From contig CAJUNB010000040.1 of the NCBI GenBank assembly GCA_910587635.1, forward strand, positions 69,500 through 133,499: 64,000 nucleotides of DNA, read 5' to 3'. This stretch comes from an uncultured Lachnospiraceae bacterium. Its GTDB lineage: Bacteria > Bacillota > Clostridia > Lachnospirales > Lachnospiraceae. The position numbers were made by a program, and so were the translations under genes. A model generated the notes under the pieces. The model was not told the DNA's origin and ran no database searches. It saw only the letters and a list, made by a program, of their open reading frames with translations. Within the stretch, counting starts at the first letter, position 1. Each line of letters begins with the position of its first letter. Shown here one piece after another: positions 17,355-26,198 of this stretch.

Positions 17355-18467
17355 ATGAAAGCATGGGCTTTACACGATATAGGAAATATTCGTCTGGAAG
17401 ATATAGAAAAACCGGAGGTCGGTACCGGTGAAGTATTGGTGGCCGTGAAGGCAGCGGGCATCTGCGGTTCTGATATTCCCCGGATTTACAAGACGGGAGC
17501 CTACTCTCATCCGTTGATACCCGGGCATGAATTTTCAGGTATTGTGACAGAGATCGGAGCAGGCGTGGAAGACAGATGGCTGGGGAAACGGGTGGGCATT
17601 TTCCCGCTGATACCCTGCCGGACATGTGTACCCTGTCAGAGGAAACAATACGAAATGTGCAGACAGTACGGGTATCTCGGCTCCCGCAGAGACGGTGGAT
17701 TTGCAGAGCTTACGGCAGTACCGGTAGGAAATCTGATCGAACTGCCGGACACGGTATCCTTTGAGGAAGCGGCTATGCTGGAGCCTATGGCTGTGGCAGT
17801 CCATGCAATGAGACGGATTTCACCGAAAAGCTCGGATACGGTGACTGTATGCGGTCTTGGTACGATCGGTCTGCTGCTTCTTATGTTTTTGCGGGAGGCA
17901 GGGATTGAAAATATTTTGGCAGTCGGTAATAAGACATTTCAGAAAAGGATGGTATTGGAGGCAGGACTGTCAGCGGATAATTTCTGTAACAGCAAAGAGA
18001 CGGATGTGGATACATGGCTGATGGAGCGGACTGGGGGGAAAGGGACGGACATATTTTTTGAATGTGTCGGAACAGATCGCACACTGACATATGCTATTGC
18101 CAATACTGCCCCTGCCGGGAGAGTTATGCTTGTAGGCAACCCGGCTTCGAATATGACGTTAGAGAAAACAGTATACTGGAAGATATTGCGCAATCAGCTT
18201 ACAGTCATGGGAACATGGAATTCTTCCTTTACTTTTGATGCACAGGCAAAAAGCGCCCGCTTCAGGAGATCGGGAGAAGACCGAAGAGAGATCGATGTGC
18301 CTGTGGATGACTGGCGTTATGTTCTGGAGAGACTTGGTGAAGGGAAGATAAGGCCAGAATGCCTCATTTCCCATCGGTATACACTGGAAGAACTGGAGCA
18401 GGGATTTCACATCATGCGGGATAAGACACAGAACTATGGGAAGGTCATGATGTGCATGGAGGAGTAA
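17355..18467 (+). CDS. Zinc-dependent alcohol dehydrogenase, TarJ-like pentulose-phosphate reductase candidate
   Basis: 370 residues, medium-chain dehydrogenase. Catalytic zinc ligands are Cys37 (GICGSD), His58 and Glu59 (PGHEF). The structural zinc site is complete: Cys88, Cys91, Cys94 and Cys102. The nucleotide-binding motif is VCGLGTIGLLL (about residues 165-175). Family relatives include sorbitol, galactitol-phosphate and TarJ ribulose-5-phosphate reductases. Position directly after a TarI-like gene suggests NAD(P)H reduction of a pentulose-5-phosphate to the pentitol-5-phosphate that the transferase activates with CTP. It converges with rqcH, with only 13 bp between the stop codons. Confidence 0.8.
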   Translation: MKAWALHDIGNIRLEDIEKPEVGTGEVLVAVKAAGICGSDIPRIYKTGAYSHPLIPGHEFSGIVTEIGAGVEDRWLGKRVGIFPLIPCRTCVPCQRKQYEMCRQYGYLGSRRDGGFAELTAVPVGNLIELPDTVSFEEAAMLEPMAVAVHAMRRISPKSSDTVTVCGLGTIGLLLLMFLREAGIENILAVGNKTFQKRMVLEAGLSADNFCNSKETDVDTWLMERTGGKGTDIFFECVGTDRTLTYAIANTAPAGRVMLVGNPASNMTLEKTVYWKILRNQLTVMGTWNSSFTFDAQAKSARFRRSGEDRREIDVPVDDWRYVLERLGEGKIRPECLISHRYTLEELEQGFHIMRDKTQNYGKVMMCMEE

Positions 18468-18480
18468 AATGTCTCTGGTT

Positions 18481-20223
18481 TCACTCCTCGACTTTTTGAA
18501 TCCCTGTAATATCCGAATCGATCACAAGAGAATAGTTCGTATAATATACTACAAAGCCCGGGGCGGCGCCTCCCGGCTTTTTTACGTTCTTTTTTAAGGT
18601 ATAGTCGATTTCTACCTTTTGCTGTCCTTTTGCCTGGGAATAGTGGGCCGCGAGTCTGCCTGCCTCTTCAAAGGTCCGGTCCGGCATTTCATTGTCTTTT
18701 CCGGCTTTGACGATGACGTGGGACCCGGGGATACCCTTGGCATGGAACCACCAGTCTCCGCTTCCCGGGGTATGGAAGGTGAGTTCATCATTTTGATAGT
18801 TATTTTTTCCCACATAGATATCATAGCCGTCACTGCTGATATAGTGAAAAGGTCTGCTCGTTACTCTGACTTTTTTTGGATTGCCTCTTCTTCGGATATA
18901 GCCGCTTTCGATCAGTTCTTCTTTGATCTGTACCAGGTCCTCTTCCCGCAGAGCGATATCCAGAGAAGTCAGAACGGATTCCAGGTGGTCAATTTCCGCT
19001 TTCACCCGGGCAGTCAGTTCCGACAGCGCCTCATAGGTGCGTTTCAGTTTTCCGTATTTTTCAAAGTATTTTTTCGCATTTTCCGTAGGAGTCAGGAGCG
19101 GATCCAATGGAATGTCTATTTCTTCATCTGTATAATAGTTGACAGCTTTCATGGATGTGCTGCCGGGAGCTGTGTTATAGCCGTAAGTATTCAGCAGCTC
19201 GCCATAGACTTTATAGATATCCTTCTTATTTGTATCGGCCATCTGCTTCATCTGTAAGTCGTATTTCTTTCTATTTCTTTCCAGTGCAGTCTGTACGATA
19301 TGACGCAGATCGAAAGATTTCTGCCGGATACGGGAGATCATATTTTTTTCGTGATAGTAGGTATGGAGCAGTTCGGATACGGAGACACAGTTCTTTTGCT
19401 GCTTTGGGGCATAGTTTGTCAGAGGAATACAGGCGTACTCTCTGGGAGAGCCGTTTTCGTACAGGATAACGGGAGTGAACTGCTGCGATTTTACCTGTTG
19501 TGTTACGGAAGCAAATGCGTTCCATAGTTTTTCCAATTCCACAGTGTCCAGTGATTGTGCCGGTTTGTCTGCATCAATACAGGCTCTATGGCAGATTTCC
19601 TGGGCGATCATAGGGGAGAGGCCGGTAAAATTCATATAGAGAGCCTTAAAAATGGGTACGGCTTTTCCCGGAATGCGCTTATAAAAGAGAGGAGACTCTG
19701 TCGTGAGAGGATTCTCTTTCTCCTGGGTTTGCGGAATGAAATAGTGTCTGCCCGGCAGTACCTCCCGAACGGAACTCACCATACCGGATACGTGTTTGAT
19801 GCTGTCGATGATCTGGTCATCAGCATCGCAGAAAATGATATTGCTGTGTTTCCCCATGATTTCAATGATAAGGGATTTTTGGCACAGATCCCCCATCTCA
19901 TTTAAGTGTTCGATATCGATACGGATGATACGTTCCAGACCGGGCTGGCTGATCGCCACGATCCTGCCATTCTGGATATGTTTGCGCAAAAGCATACAGA
20001 AATTAGGCGCCGTCATGGGAGCGGGCATGCTATCCGGGGTGAGATAAATGAGGGGAAGGGAAGCATTGGCGGACAGAAAGAGTCTGTACTGCTCCCTGCC
20101 ACAACGCACCGTTATAAGCAGAGCATCATTTTCCGGCTGGGATATTTTATAGATTCGGCCTCCGGTCAGAGAGTCCTGTAATTCTTTTGTAATACATGCA
20201 ACGGTGATTCCGTCAAATGCCAT
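18481..20223 (-). CDS. rqcH: NFACT-family ribosome quality-control protein RqcH (fibronectin-binding protein A homologue)
   Basis: 580 residues, full length. The start is the ATG complementary to 20221-20223, preceded on this strand by GAGGAG; a 53-residue upstream extension of the frame has no family similarity. MAFDGITVACITKEL opens the NFACT-N domain. The middle is a helical/coiled-coil region (about 270-430). The C-terminal NFACT-R part has DIYVGKNNYQND and WWFHAKGIPGSHVIVK. In Bacillus RqcH recruits tRNA-Ala to stalled 50S subunits and adds C-terminal alanine tails; the protein was earlier described as a fibronectin-binding adhesin. Single-gene unit, opposite to its neighbours. Confidence 0.9.
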   Translation of the reverse strand: MAFDGITVACITKELQDSLTGGRIYKISQPENDALLITVRCGREQYRLFLSANASLPLIYLTPDSMPAPMTAPNFCMLLRKHIQNGRIVAISQPGLERIIRIDIEHLNEMGDLCQKSLIIEIMGKHSNIIFCDADDQIIDSIKHVSGMVSSVREVLPGRHYFIPQTQEKENPLTTESPLFYKRIPGKAVPIFKALYMNFTGLSPMIAQEICHRACIDADKPAQSLDTVELEKLWNAFASVTQQVKSQQFTPVILYENGSPREYACIPLTNYAPKQQKNCVSVSELLHTYYHEKNMISRIRQKSFDLRHIVQTALERNRKKYDLQMKQMADTNKKDIYKVYGELLNTYGYNTAPGSTSMKAVNYYTDEEIDIPLDPLLTPTENAKKYFEKYGKLKRTYEALSELTARVKAEIDHLESVLTSLDIALREEDLVQIKEELIESGYIRRRGNPKKVRVTSRPFHYISSDGYDIYVGKNNYQNDELTFHTPGSGDWWFHAKGIPGSHVIVKAGKDNEMPDRTFEEAGRLAAHYSQAKGQQKVEIDYTLKKNVKKPGGAAPGFVVYYTNYSLVIDSDITGIQKVEE

Positions 20224-20447
20224 AGTGTTTGTCTCCTCATACTTTCCGATTTGCCCGCGTTCTGCGGGCGAATAAGCCCTGTATATCCATGGTAACGGAT
20301 TTGCACAATTGGAACAGGTACGAATAGTTAATTGTTGTATAGTATAACAGAATTTGAAAGATTTGGACAGTATGAGTTGCATAGAAATACAAATTCTGAT
20401 AAAATTATTAAGGAAAAAATAATAAAATATTAAGGAGGAAAAAATTT

Positions 20448-22106
20448 ATGGATTTTTTAAGGGGGGGGGAAAGGAATCTTATGAATTTTAAGAAAAGTGT
20501 GCGCATTCTGACTGCGGGCATCCTTTCAGCGTTTGTGCTGGTTGCGACCGGCGCTGTTGGGAGTGATGCAGATACAGTGGAAGCAGCCGGAGGAAATATG
20601 GCTGTGCAGGCTGCTATCAGTGGCAGTAATGTGAATGTAACAGCAAGCGCAACCAGTGCACCTGCAAGTGATGATGGTATGCTTTATCTGTTTGCAGAGC
20701 CGATTTATTCCGATGCTATTACGACAAGTGCACTGGCAAGTGCGCCGGCCGGAACAAATGCGACGTTTTCCACACCGCTGAACGCTAACAGCGGAGATTC
20801 CAGGCTTTATTCCAAGTTTATCGTAGCAGCTATGCAGGGCGGACAGTATGTGCCTTTAAATCCGGGTGCCTATATTGTCAATCCGGAAGCCATTGCCAAT
20901 AAGACATTTGGCAGAACAGTGACGGGCAAAAAGGGACTCATTGCCGATCCGGCCAAGCTGGCGAACAATGAGCTCAGCGATCTGGGGGTAAAGCAGACTC
21001 TTTACAATATTTATCTTGGCAGAATTATCGGACCGACACAGAACGGCAGTTATCCTACCATTAATTACAGTTATAATGGAAGAAATTATCAGTTCAATGG
21101 TCTTGTTGTAGCAGAATACGACAATATTTTCAGCACTTTCACAAAAAAAGGAATTCAGGTTACGGCAACAATCCTGAATGAAAATGACGGAAGAGCGCCT
21201 CAGCTTATCCATCCTCTTTCCAGAGATGGTTTTGCCTGCCCGTACTATGCGTTCAACACGGCAGAAAAAGACGGTGTTGATTATCTGGCTGCCACTCTTG
21301 CTTTTCTGGCAGAGCGTTATTCTGACGGTTCTCATGGCAAAGTGGAAAACTGGGTCATCGGCAACGAAGTCAATAAGAGAAATGAATGGAACTATGTAAA
21401 TATTTCCAATCTGGATGCTTACGTAAATGAATATGCGGAAGGCTTCCGTATTTGCTATAATGCCATTAAGAGCAGAAATGCCAATGCCAATGTCTATATC
21501 TGTACAGATCAGCAGTGGGATCGGAACAGATCGGAAGCAGGTAAATATGACGGAAAAGATTTCATTGATTCCTTCAATGCCAATATTTCTGCTGGCGGAA
21601 ACATTGACTGGGGTCTTGTAAGTCATCCTTATCCGGTACCACTTACATGGGCGGCATACTGGACAGGCGGTGCATATTATAAAAACCTTGTAAAACACAA
21701 TGTAGGTTCCGCTTATGTTACAATGGAAAATATTGAAGTTATGACTGATTATATGTGCAGTCCGCAGCTCCTTGCGCCCAATGGACAGGTTCGTTCCGTC
21801 CTGTTGACAGAAGTGGGATATACCACATCTCAGGGTGAGGATTATGCGTGCGCTGCTATGGTACTTGGTTATCTGCAGGCGGCTAACAATCAGCACATTG
21901 ATGGTATGATTATGTCCAGACAGACAGACTCTGCAGCAGAGATCGGACAGGGGCTTGCTCTTGGACTGGACAATGTGGATGGCAGCCATAAGAGTACATA
22001 TGAGTGCTTCAAGCAGTTGGATGGGCCGAACGCAGGCGCTTATGTACAGCAGGCACTGGCTCTGAGAGGTGTATCTGACATAGGACAGGTAATATATCCT
22101 AGATAA
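20448..22106 (+). CDS. Secreted DUF5722 protein, TIM-barrel glycosidase-like
   Basis: 552 residues from ATG 20448, which has AAGGAGG at 20432-20438. A second in-frame ATG at 20481 gives a more conventional signal peptide (MNFKKSVRILTAGILSAFVL). Between the two starts is a G9 tract. After the signal, residues 40-130 are Ala/Ser/Thr-rich. The rest matches DUF5722: YNIYLGRIIG, ERYSDGSHGKVENWVIGNEVN with a clan-A-like Asn-Glu pair (acid/base candidate) and VLLTEVGYTT with a second Glu (nucleophile candidate). It is probably an exported or surface-associated glycoside hydrolase; substrate unknown. It is followed after 18 bp by another secreted enzyme. Confidence 0.82.
   Translation: MDFLRGGERNLMNFKKSVRILTAGILSAFVLVATGAVGSDADTVEAAGGNMAVQAAISGSNVNVTASATSAPASDDGMLYLFAEPIYSDAITTSALASAPAGTNATFSTPLNANSGDSRLYSKFIVAAMQGGQYVPLNPGAYIVNPEAIANKTFGRTVTGKKGLIADPAKLANNELSDLGVKQTLYNIYLGRIIGPTQNGSYPTINYSYNGRNYQFNGLVVAEYDNIFSTFTKKGIQVTATILNENDGRAPQLIHPLSRDGFACPYYAFNTAEKDGVDYLAATLAFLAERYSDGSHGKVENWVIGNEVNKRNEWNYVNISNLDAYVNEYAEGFRICYNAIKSRNANANVYICTDQQWDRNRSEAGKYDGKDFIDSFNANISAGGNIDWGLVSHPYPVPLTWAAYWTGGAYYKNLVKHNVGSAYVTMENIEVMTDYMCSPQLLAPNGQVRSVLLTEVGYTTSQGEDYACAAMVLGYLQAANNQHIDGMIMSRQTDSAAEIGQGLALGLDNVDGSHKSTYECFKQLDGPNAGAYVQQALALRGVSDIGQVIYPR
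20461..20469 (+). repeat. G9 homopolymer between two alternative starts
   Basis: Nine consecutive G within codons 5-8 of the longer form of the DUF5722 gene, preceded by T6. Slippage would put the upstream ATG (20448) out of frame while leaving the ATG at 20481 usable, and the tract itself could act as a ribosome site for the second start. Confidence 0.9.
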
Positions 22107-22124
22107 TGATGGAGACAGTAACAA

Positions 22125-23120
22125 ATGAAAAATAAAATGGCAGTGCTGCTGGGGGGCATATTGTTTGGCCTGGGCTGTTTCCTGGGAATGGGAAGACAGG
22201 TATGTGCAGAGGAAGCGATACCGTATAACAGCGCGGTCAATTTGCAGGAGGGCAGTGGAGTGAATGTATCTGCCTATACGGCATATCTGTCGATGAAAAC
22301 GGACACCCAGGTGTACATCGGTCCTGGAACGGCCTGGACGGCTCTCGGTACGTTACGTGCCGGGCAGCCTGCCATTGCTACCGGGAAAACAGACAATGGC
22401 TGGATTCAGATTTATTATATTGGAATGACAGCATATATTCCCGGAGATGTGGCGGGGGAGTACGAAATTCCGGCTCCGACTCTCTGGCAGGCAGTAGAGC
22501 TACAGGGAGAGATCAAAATCAATGTGCTTGGTGACAGTATCACTTACGGGGACAAGCTGAGTGACAGGACATTGGCGTTTCCCAATGTGGTCAGTGCCAA
22601 ATGCGGTGCAGTGACATTGAATAATTATGGCTGGAATGGCTCCAGTGTGGCGGGCCCCCATCCAGACAGGTTCATAGACCGTTATCCTGGAATGGAACGA
22701 GATGCCAATCTCATTCTTGTACTGGGAGGCACCAATGATTATGGCGGATACAATGAACCGGGCACTCCGATAGGAGCATTGGGAGACAGGACCCCTGATA
22801 CGTTCCACGGTGGTCTGCATCTGATGATGTGCGGTTTGAAGCAGATGTACCCTGACAGCGAGATCGTGTTTATGACGCCTCTGCGTCGTGTGGGCTATAT
22901 GCGAAAAAATAAAAACGGCTATTATCTGAATCAGTATGTAACTGCGATTCAGGAAGAGGCGGCTTTCTGGGGGATTCGTGTTATCGATCTGTTCAATGAA
23001 CCAGAGCTTGATTTCTCCAGTAAGCAGGCGGTATATCTCACAGACGGGCTGCATCCGAACGGGACAGGGCATGCCCTGCTTGGCAACTGTGTATACCGTA
23101 GATTATTTGAAAATCCATAG
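22125..23120 (+). CDS. Secreted SGNH hydrolase with SH3-like domain
   Basis: 331 residues. Residues 1-29 form a signal peptide (NKMAVLLGGILFGLGCFLG core, cleavage near VCAEE); a Cys in the h-region makes a lipoprotein possible but the box is not standard. Residues 55-110 are a bacterial SH3 domain (KTDTQVYIGPGTAWTALGT, GWIQIYYIG). The hydrolase follows: VLGDSITYG (nucleophile Ser), GWNGSSVAG, LGGTNDYGG and DGLHPNGTGH (Asp/His). The SH3 part suggests wall binding, the hydrolase part an esterase acting on acylated polysaccharide. It is co-directional with the DUF5722 gene and is followed by a strong terminator, so the two form an operon. Confidence 0.85.
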   Translation: MKNKMAVLLGGILFGLGCFLGMGRQVCAEEAIPYNSAVNLQEGSGVNVSAYTAYLSMKTDTQVYIGPGTAWTALGTLRAGQPAIATGKTDNGWIQIYYIGMTAYIPGDVAGEYEIPAPTLWQAVELQGEIKINVLGDSITYGDKLSDRTLAFPNVVSAKCGAVTLNNYGWNGSSVAGPHPDRFIDRYPGMERDANLILVLGGTNDYGGYNEPGTPIGALGDRTPDTFHGGLHLMMCGLKQMYPDSEIVFMTPLRRVGYMRKNKNGYYLNQYVTAIQEEAAFWGIRVIDLFNEPELDFSSKQAVYLTDGLHPNGTGHALLGNCVYRRLFENP

Positions 23121-23130
23121 GGGATAAAAG

Positions 23131-23177
23131 AAGAGCATAACCGGTGCGATGAAAGTTTGGCTGGTTATGCTCTTTTT
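23131..23177 (+). terminator. Rho-independent terminator
   Basis: Perfect 12-bp inverted repeat AAGAGCATAACC (23131-23142) / GGTTATGCTCTT (23163-23174), followed by TTT. It ends the DUF5722-SGNH unit. Confidence 0.88.
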
Positions 23178-23190
23178 ATCATATAGGAGA

Positions 23191-23219
23191 TTGTGAAAAT
23201 ATTAATGAAAGGATATAAT
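23191..23219 (+). promoter_or_regulatory. Promoter for glpK
   Basis: TTGTGA (23191-23196), 17-bp spacer, TATAAT (23214-23219), 33 bp before the glpK start. No CRE-like operator is evident in the short leader. Confidence 0.7.
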
Positions 23220-23252
23220 AGGTAGTACCAAAAGAACAGAAGGAGACTTAAA

Positions 23253-24752
23253 ATGGCAAAGTATGTGATGGCTTTGGATGCGGGGACGACAAGCAATCGC
23301 TGTATTCTTTTCGATGAAAAAGGACGGATATGCAGTAAGGCACAGAAAGAATTTCCCCAGTATTTTCCGAAGCCGGGCTGGGTGGAGCAGGATGCCAATG
23401 AAATATGGTCGACGCAGCTTGGAGTGGCTGTGGAAGCCATGTCCAAGATCGGAGCCACGGCAGGGGATATTGCCGCAATCGGTATCACAAATCAGCGGGA
23501 GACAGCAGTGGTCTGGGACAGGGAAACCGGGGAGCCTGTTTGCCGGGCTATCGTCTGGCAGTGCAGGCGGACATCGGACTACTGTGACTTTTTAAAAGAA
23601 AAGGGATTGACAGAAGTTTTTCGTGAAAAGACAGGGCTTGTAATCGATGCCTATTTCTCGGCGACGAAAATAAAGTGGATACTGGACAATGTGGAAGGGA
23701 CAAGGAAGGCGGCCGAGTCCGGCAGGCTCCTGTTTGGCACAGTGGAAACATGGCTGATCTGGAAGCTGACGAAGGGAAGAGTTCATGTGACCGATTATTC
23801 CAATGCGTCCAGGACTATGCTTTTTAATATACGGGAACTGAAGTGGGATGAGGAAATTTTGAAGGAACTGGACATCCCTGTCCGTATGCTTCCTCAGGTG
23901 AGATCTTCCAGCTGTATCTACGGAGAGGCGGACTCCTCTTTCTTTGGCGGTCCGATTCCCATTGGCGGCGCTGCAGGAGACCAGCAGTCGGCTCTCTTCG
24001 GACAGACTTGTTTTGAAAAAGGAGAGGCTAAAAATACTTATGGTACCGGTTGTTTCCTTTTGATGAATACAGGGGAAAGCCCGGTTTTTTCAAAAAACGG
24101 GCTTGTTACTACGATTGCCTGGGGGCTTGATGGAAAAATAAATTATGCTCTGGAAGGCTCGATTTTCGTGGCAGGTGCCTTGATTCAGTGGCTGCGGGAT
24201 GAACTGCATCTGATTGACAGGGCGGCGGACAGCGAGGCTATGGCAATGAAGGTGACGGATACCAATGGCTGCTATGTGGTACCTGCTTTTACCGGTCTCG
24301 GTGCGCCTCATTGGGATCAGTACGCAAGAGGAACGATCACGGGTATCACCCGTGGCGTCAATAAATATCATATCGTTCGTGCCGCTCTGGAATCACTGGC
24401 ATATCAGGTAAATGATGTGATAACGGCAATGGAAGCGGATTCGGGCATCCTGTTAAGTGCTCTGAAAGTGGACGGCGGCGCCTGCATCAATAATTTTCTC
24501 ATGCAGTTCCAGGCTGATATCATCGGAGCGCCGGTACATCGGCCTGTGTGTATTGAAACGACGGCCATGGGAGCCGCTTATCTGGCGGGACTTGCTGTAG
24601 GCTATTGGAAAAATAAGGAAGATGTGATCAGGAACTGGCAGATTGACAGAGTCTTTGCATCCGGGATGGAAGAGGCGGCAAGAAAAAGAGCTATTGCCGG
24701 CTGGAACCGGGCTGTGAAATGTTCCTATGGATGGGCCCGGGAAGAGGAGTAA
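23253..24752 (+). CDS. glpK: Glycerol kinase
   Basis: 499 residues, full length for GlpK of the FGGY family. ALDAGTTSNRCILFD is the N-terminal phosphate-binding loop. KPGWVEQDANEIW and ITNQRETAVVWDRETG are diagnostic glycerol-kinase blocks, and GGAAGDQQSALFGQ plus YGTGCFLLMNTG form the ADP-binding half. It phosphorylates glycerol to sn-glycerol-3-phosphate with ATP in the cytoplasm. The gene is monocistronic here: it has its own promoter, a terminator lies before it and a repeat element after it. No glpF or glpD is nearby. Confidence 0.95.
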   Translation: MAKYVMALDAGTTSNRCILFDEKGRICSKAQKEFPQYFPKPGWVEQDANEIWSTQLGVAVEAMSKIGATAGDIAAIGITNQRETAVVWDRETGEPVCRAIVWQCRRTSDYCDFLKEKGLTEVFREKTGLVIDAYFSATKIKWILDNVEGTRKAAESGRLLFGTVETWLIWKLTKGRVHVTDYSNASRTMLFNIRELKWDEEILKELDIPVRMLPQVRSSSCIYGEADSSFFGGPIPIGGAAGDQQSALFGQTCFEKGEAKNTYGTGCFLLMNTGESPVFSKNGLVTTIAWGLDGKINYALEGSIFVAGALIQWLRDELHLIDRAADSEAMAMKVTDTNGCYVVPAFTGLGAPHWDQYARGTITGITRGVNKYHIVRAALESLAYQVNDVITAMEADSGILLSALKVDGGACINNFLMQFQADIIGAPVHRPVCIETTAMGAAYLAGLAVGYWKNKEDVIRNWQIDRVFASGMEEAARKRAIAGWNRAVKCSYGWAREEE

Positions 24753-24761
24753 ATAAAAAGG

Positions 24762-24834
24762 AATCGCGCTTGCGCGATTCGCCGCGCGCGAGCGGGGTGC
24801 CCAGGCGCAATATTCCTTACCGCGAGCTGCGCAT
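24762..24834. repeat. GC-rich intergenic repeat, copy A
   Basis: 73-bp element beginning with a hairpin (AATCGCGC-TT-GCGCGATT) just after glpK. Its reverse complement matches 29503-29576 at about 61 of 73 positions by eye. The two copies lie inverted at either end of the regulator/transporter segment. Confidence 0.85.
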
Positions 24835-24839
24835 CTATA

Positions 24840-24884
24840 TTTTATTCCATAGGAAATTACGGAGGAATTTCCTATAGAATAAAA
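24840..24884. repeat. Palindromic element
   Basis: Inverted repeat with 19-bp arms (24840-24858 and 24866-24884, one mismatch) around a 7-bp centre. It could serve as a bidirectional terminator between glpK and the converging lacI gene, since T/A runs lie at both ends. A degraded relative occurs at 36943-36968. Confidence 0.75.
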
Positions 24885-24891
24885 TCAGGGA

Positions 24892-25935
24892 CTACCTTCC
24901 GGCAGTCCCTTCTGTAGTTTCCCGGGGAATCAGGACAGGGGGAATCACTTTATGGATCGGTTCTTTTAGAGGAACCGGTCTTCTTTTTTTGCGTTCGTTC
25001 ATCTGCTCCACGAGGAGACTTACCGCCTCATAGGCGATCTTATCGATTTGCTGTCCCACGGTACTGATGGGAAAAACGGAAGAAATGGAAATAGGAGAAT
25101 TATCAAAGCCGATGATAAGATAATCATCCGGCAGTGTGCCGTATTTTCTGATCAGAAGATTTAACAGAAGATTGGCATGAGTGTCATTGGAAACAAAAAT
25201 TCCTTTTTTCTGGCCCGCATGTTCTTTTTCCAGAATCTCCAGTATTTCCAAAAATGTATTTTGCAGTATCTCATAGTCAATACTCATTTCTCTGTACAAA
25301 ATCCGGTGGGTCAGCTGTCTCTTTTCACAGGTATCAAGAAAACCCCTGATGCGGCCATAGGCAGGGATATCGGTGGATGTGGGGGAGTTGATCTGGATGA
25401 AAACGTCACACTGATGCTGTGCAAGCAAGTCAACGGCCTGGACAGCCCCTGCATAGTTGTCAGTGTTGACGCTGCATACACATCGGTCTTCCCGTTCTAT
25501 GGCCACAATGGGGAGCTGCAACTGTGCCAGTTTTTCTGACGGGATCGTGTGACTCAATATAATGAGTCCTTCTATTTTGTAGGCTAGCAGTTCCTGGATA
25601 TAACGGGTTTCCGCTTCTTCATCGTCATTTCCAATGAATACCAGAAACTTATAACCAAAATTTTCGTAAGTTTTTAAAATCCGATTCAATATTTCAGAAA
25701 AATAGTGATTGAAAAGATTGGGGATGATAACGCCAATAAATTCAGTCTTACCGTTGGCAAGAATCCGTGCCACTTTATTTTCCTTATAATTCAATTCTTT
25801 CAGTGCGTTAGATATGATTTCCTGATTTTCCAGTGTCAGGGAATCAGAATCATTAAAATATCTGGAAATTGTCGTTTTGGAAAAATTGGTGAATTTCGCA
25901 ATATCACTGAAAGTTACGTTTTTTTTCTGTGCCAT
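24892..25935 (-). CDS. LacI-family transcriptional regulator
   Basis: 347 residues. The start is the ATG complementary to 25933-25935 with a GGAGG site; the frame extends 53 residues further upstream without family match. Residues 6-50 are the LacI helix-turn-helix (VTFSDIAKFTNFSKTTISRY), then the hinge (ARILANGKTEFIGVIIPN) and a periplasmic-binding-protein-like sensor domain (IEGLIILSH, VAIERED, GFDNSPIS). It is transcribed divergently from the sugar ABC genes, with palindromic sites in between, so it most likely represses them and itself. The inducer is probably sucrose, a fructo-oligosaccharide or a derivative, given the downstream GH32 gene; this is inference. Confidence 0.9.
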   Translation of the reverse strand: MAQKKNVTFSDIAKFTNFSKTTISRYFNDSDSLTLENQEIISNALKELNYKENKVARILANGKTEFIGVIIPNLFNHYFSEILNRILKTYENFGYKFLVFIGNDDEEAETRYIQELLAYKIEGLIILSHTIPSEKLAQLQLPIVAIEREDRCVCSVNTDNYAGAVQAVDLLAQHQCDVFIQINSPTSTDIPAYGRIRGFLDTCEKRQLTHRILYREMSIDYEILQNTFLEILEILEKEHAGQKKGIFVSNDTHANLLLNLLIRKYGTLPDDYLIIGFDNSPISISSVFPISTVGQQIDKIAYEAVSLLVEQMNERKKRRPVPLKEPIHKVIPPVLIPRETTEGTAGR

Positions 25936-25997
25936 AAATAACCTCCAATAATGTTCAGTATACCAAAAAAAACGGTGAAATTCAATTTGTAATCGGT

Positions 25998-26013
25998 CAA
26001 GTAACCGGTTTTG
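25998..26013. promoter_or_regulatory. Putative LacI-family operator O1
   Basis: CAAGTAACCGGTTTTG, an imperfect palindrome with the TAACCGGTT core shared with the site at 26114. It lies 63 bp upstream of the lacI start, where it could mediate autoregulation. Confidence 0.7.
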
Positions 26014-26075
26014 TTCAAGGTATACCATTTGGACTGTAAAAAATTGTAGGTTTTTAACAAAATTTAAAGTGAGCA

Positions 26076-26105
26076 TTGACAGAATAATAGCCAATATGCT
26101 AGCAT
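26076..26105 (+). promoter_or_regulatory. Promoter for the sugar ABC operon
   Basis: TTGACA (26076-26081), 18-bp spacer, TAGCAT (26100-26105). The operator at 26114 falls at the expected transcription start, the classic position for repression. Confidence 0.65.
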
Positions 26106-26113
26106 AATTTTAA

Positions 26114-26129
26114 AAGTAACCGGTTACTT
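26114..26129. promoter_or_regulatory. LacI-family operator O2 (perfect palindrome)
   Basis: AAGTAACCGGTTACTT is a perfect 16-bp palindrome with the central CG typical of LacI-family operators, placed at the predicted +1 of the ABC operon. Confidence 0.82.
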
Positions 26130-26130
26130 A

Positions 26131-26162
26131 ACCGATATTGTAACTGATAACTTTATCGGTTC
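26131..26162. promoter_or_regulatory. Possible third operator / inverted repeat
   Basis: AACCGAT and ATCGGTT half-sites separated by 18 bp, directly next to O2. They share the AACCG half-site but are too widely spaced for a standard single LacI dimer site. Confidence 0.4.
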
Positions 26163-26198
26163 AGAACATGAAAATATAAAGAGGAGGAGGAAAGTTGC

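Noticed and set aside
18468..18480. Terminator between the converging dehydrogenase and rqcH genes
   Set aside because: Only 13 bp separate the stop codons and no hairpin is present.
20856..22124. Long minus-strand open frame (422 codons) opposite the DUF5722 gene
   Set aside because: It lies fully antisense to a gene with family motifs and a signal peptide, has no ribosome site and reads as low-complexity Ile/Ser/Cys-rich text.
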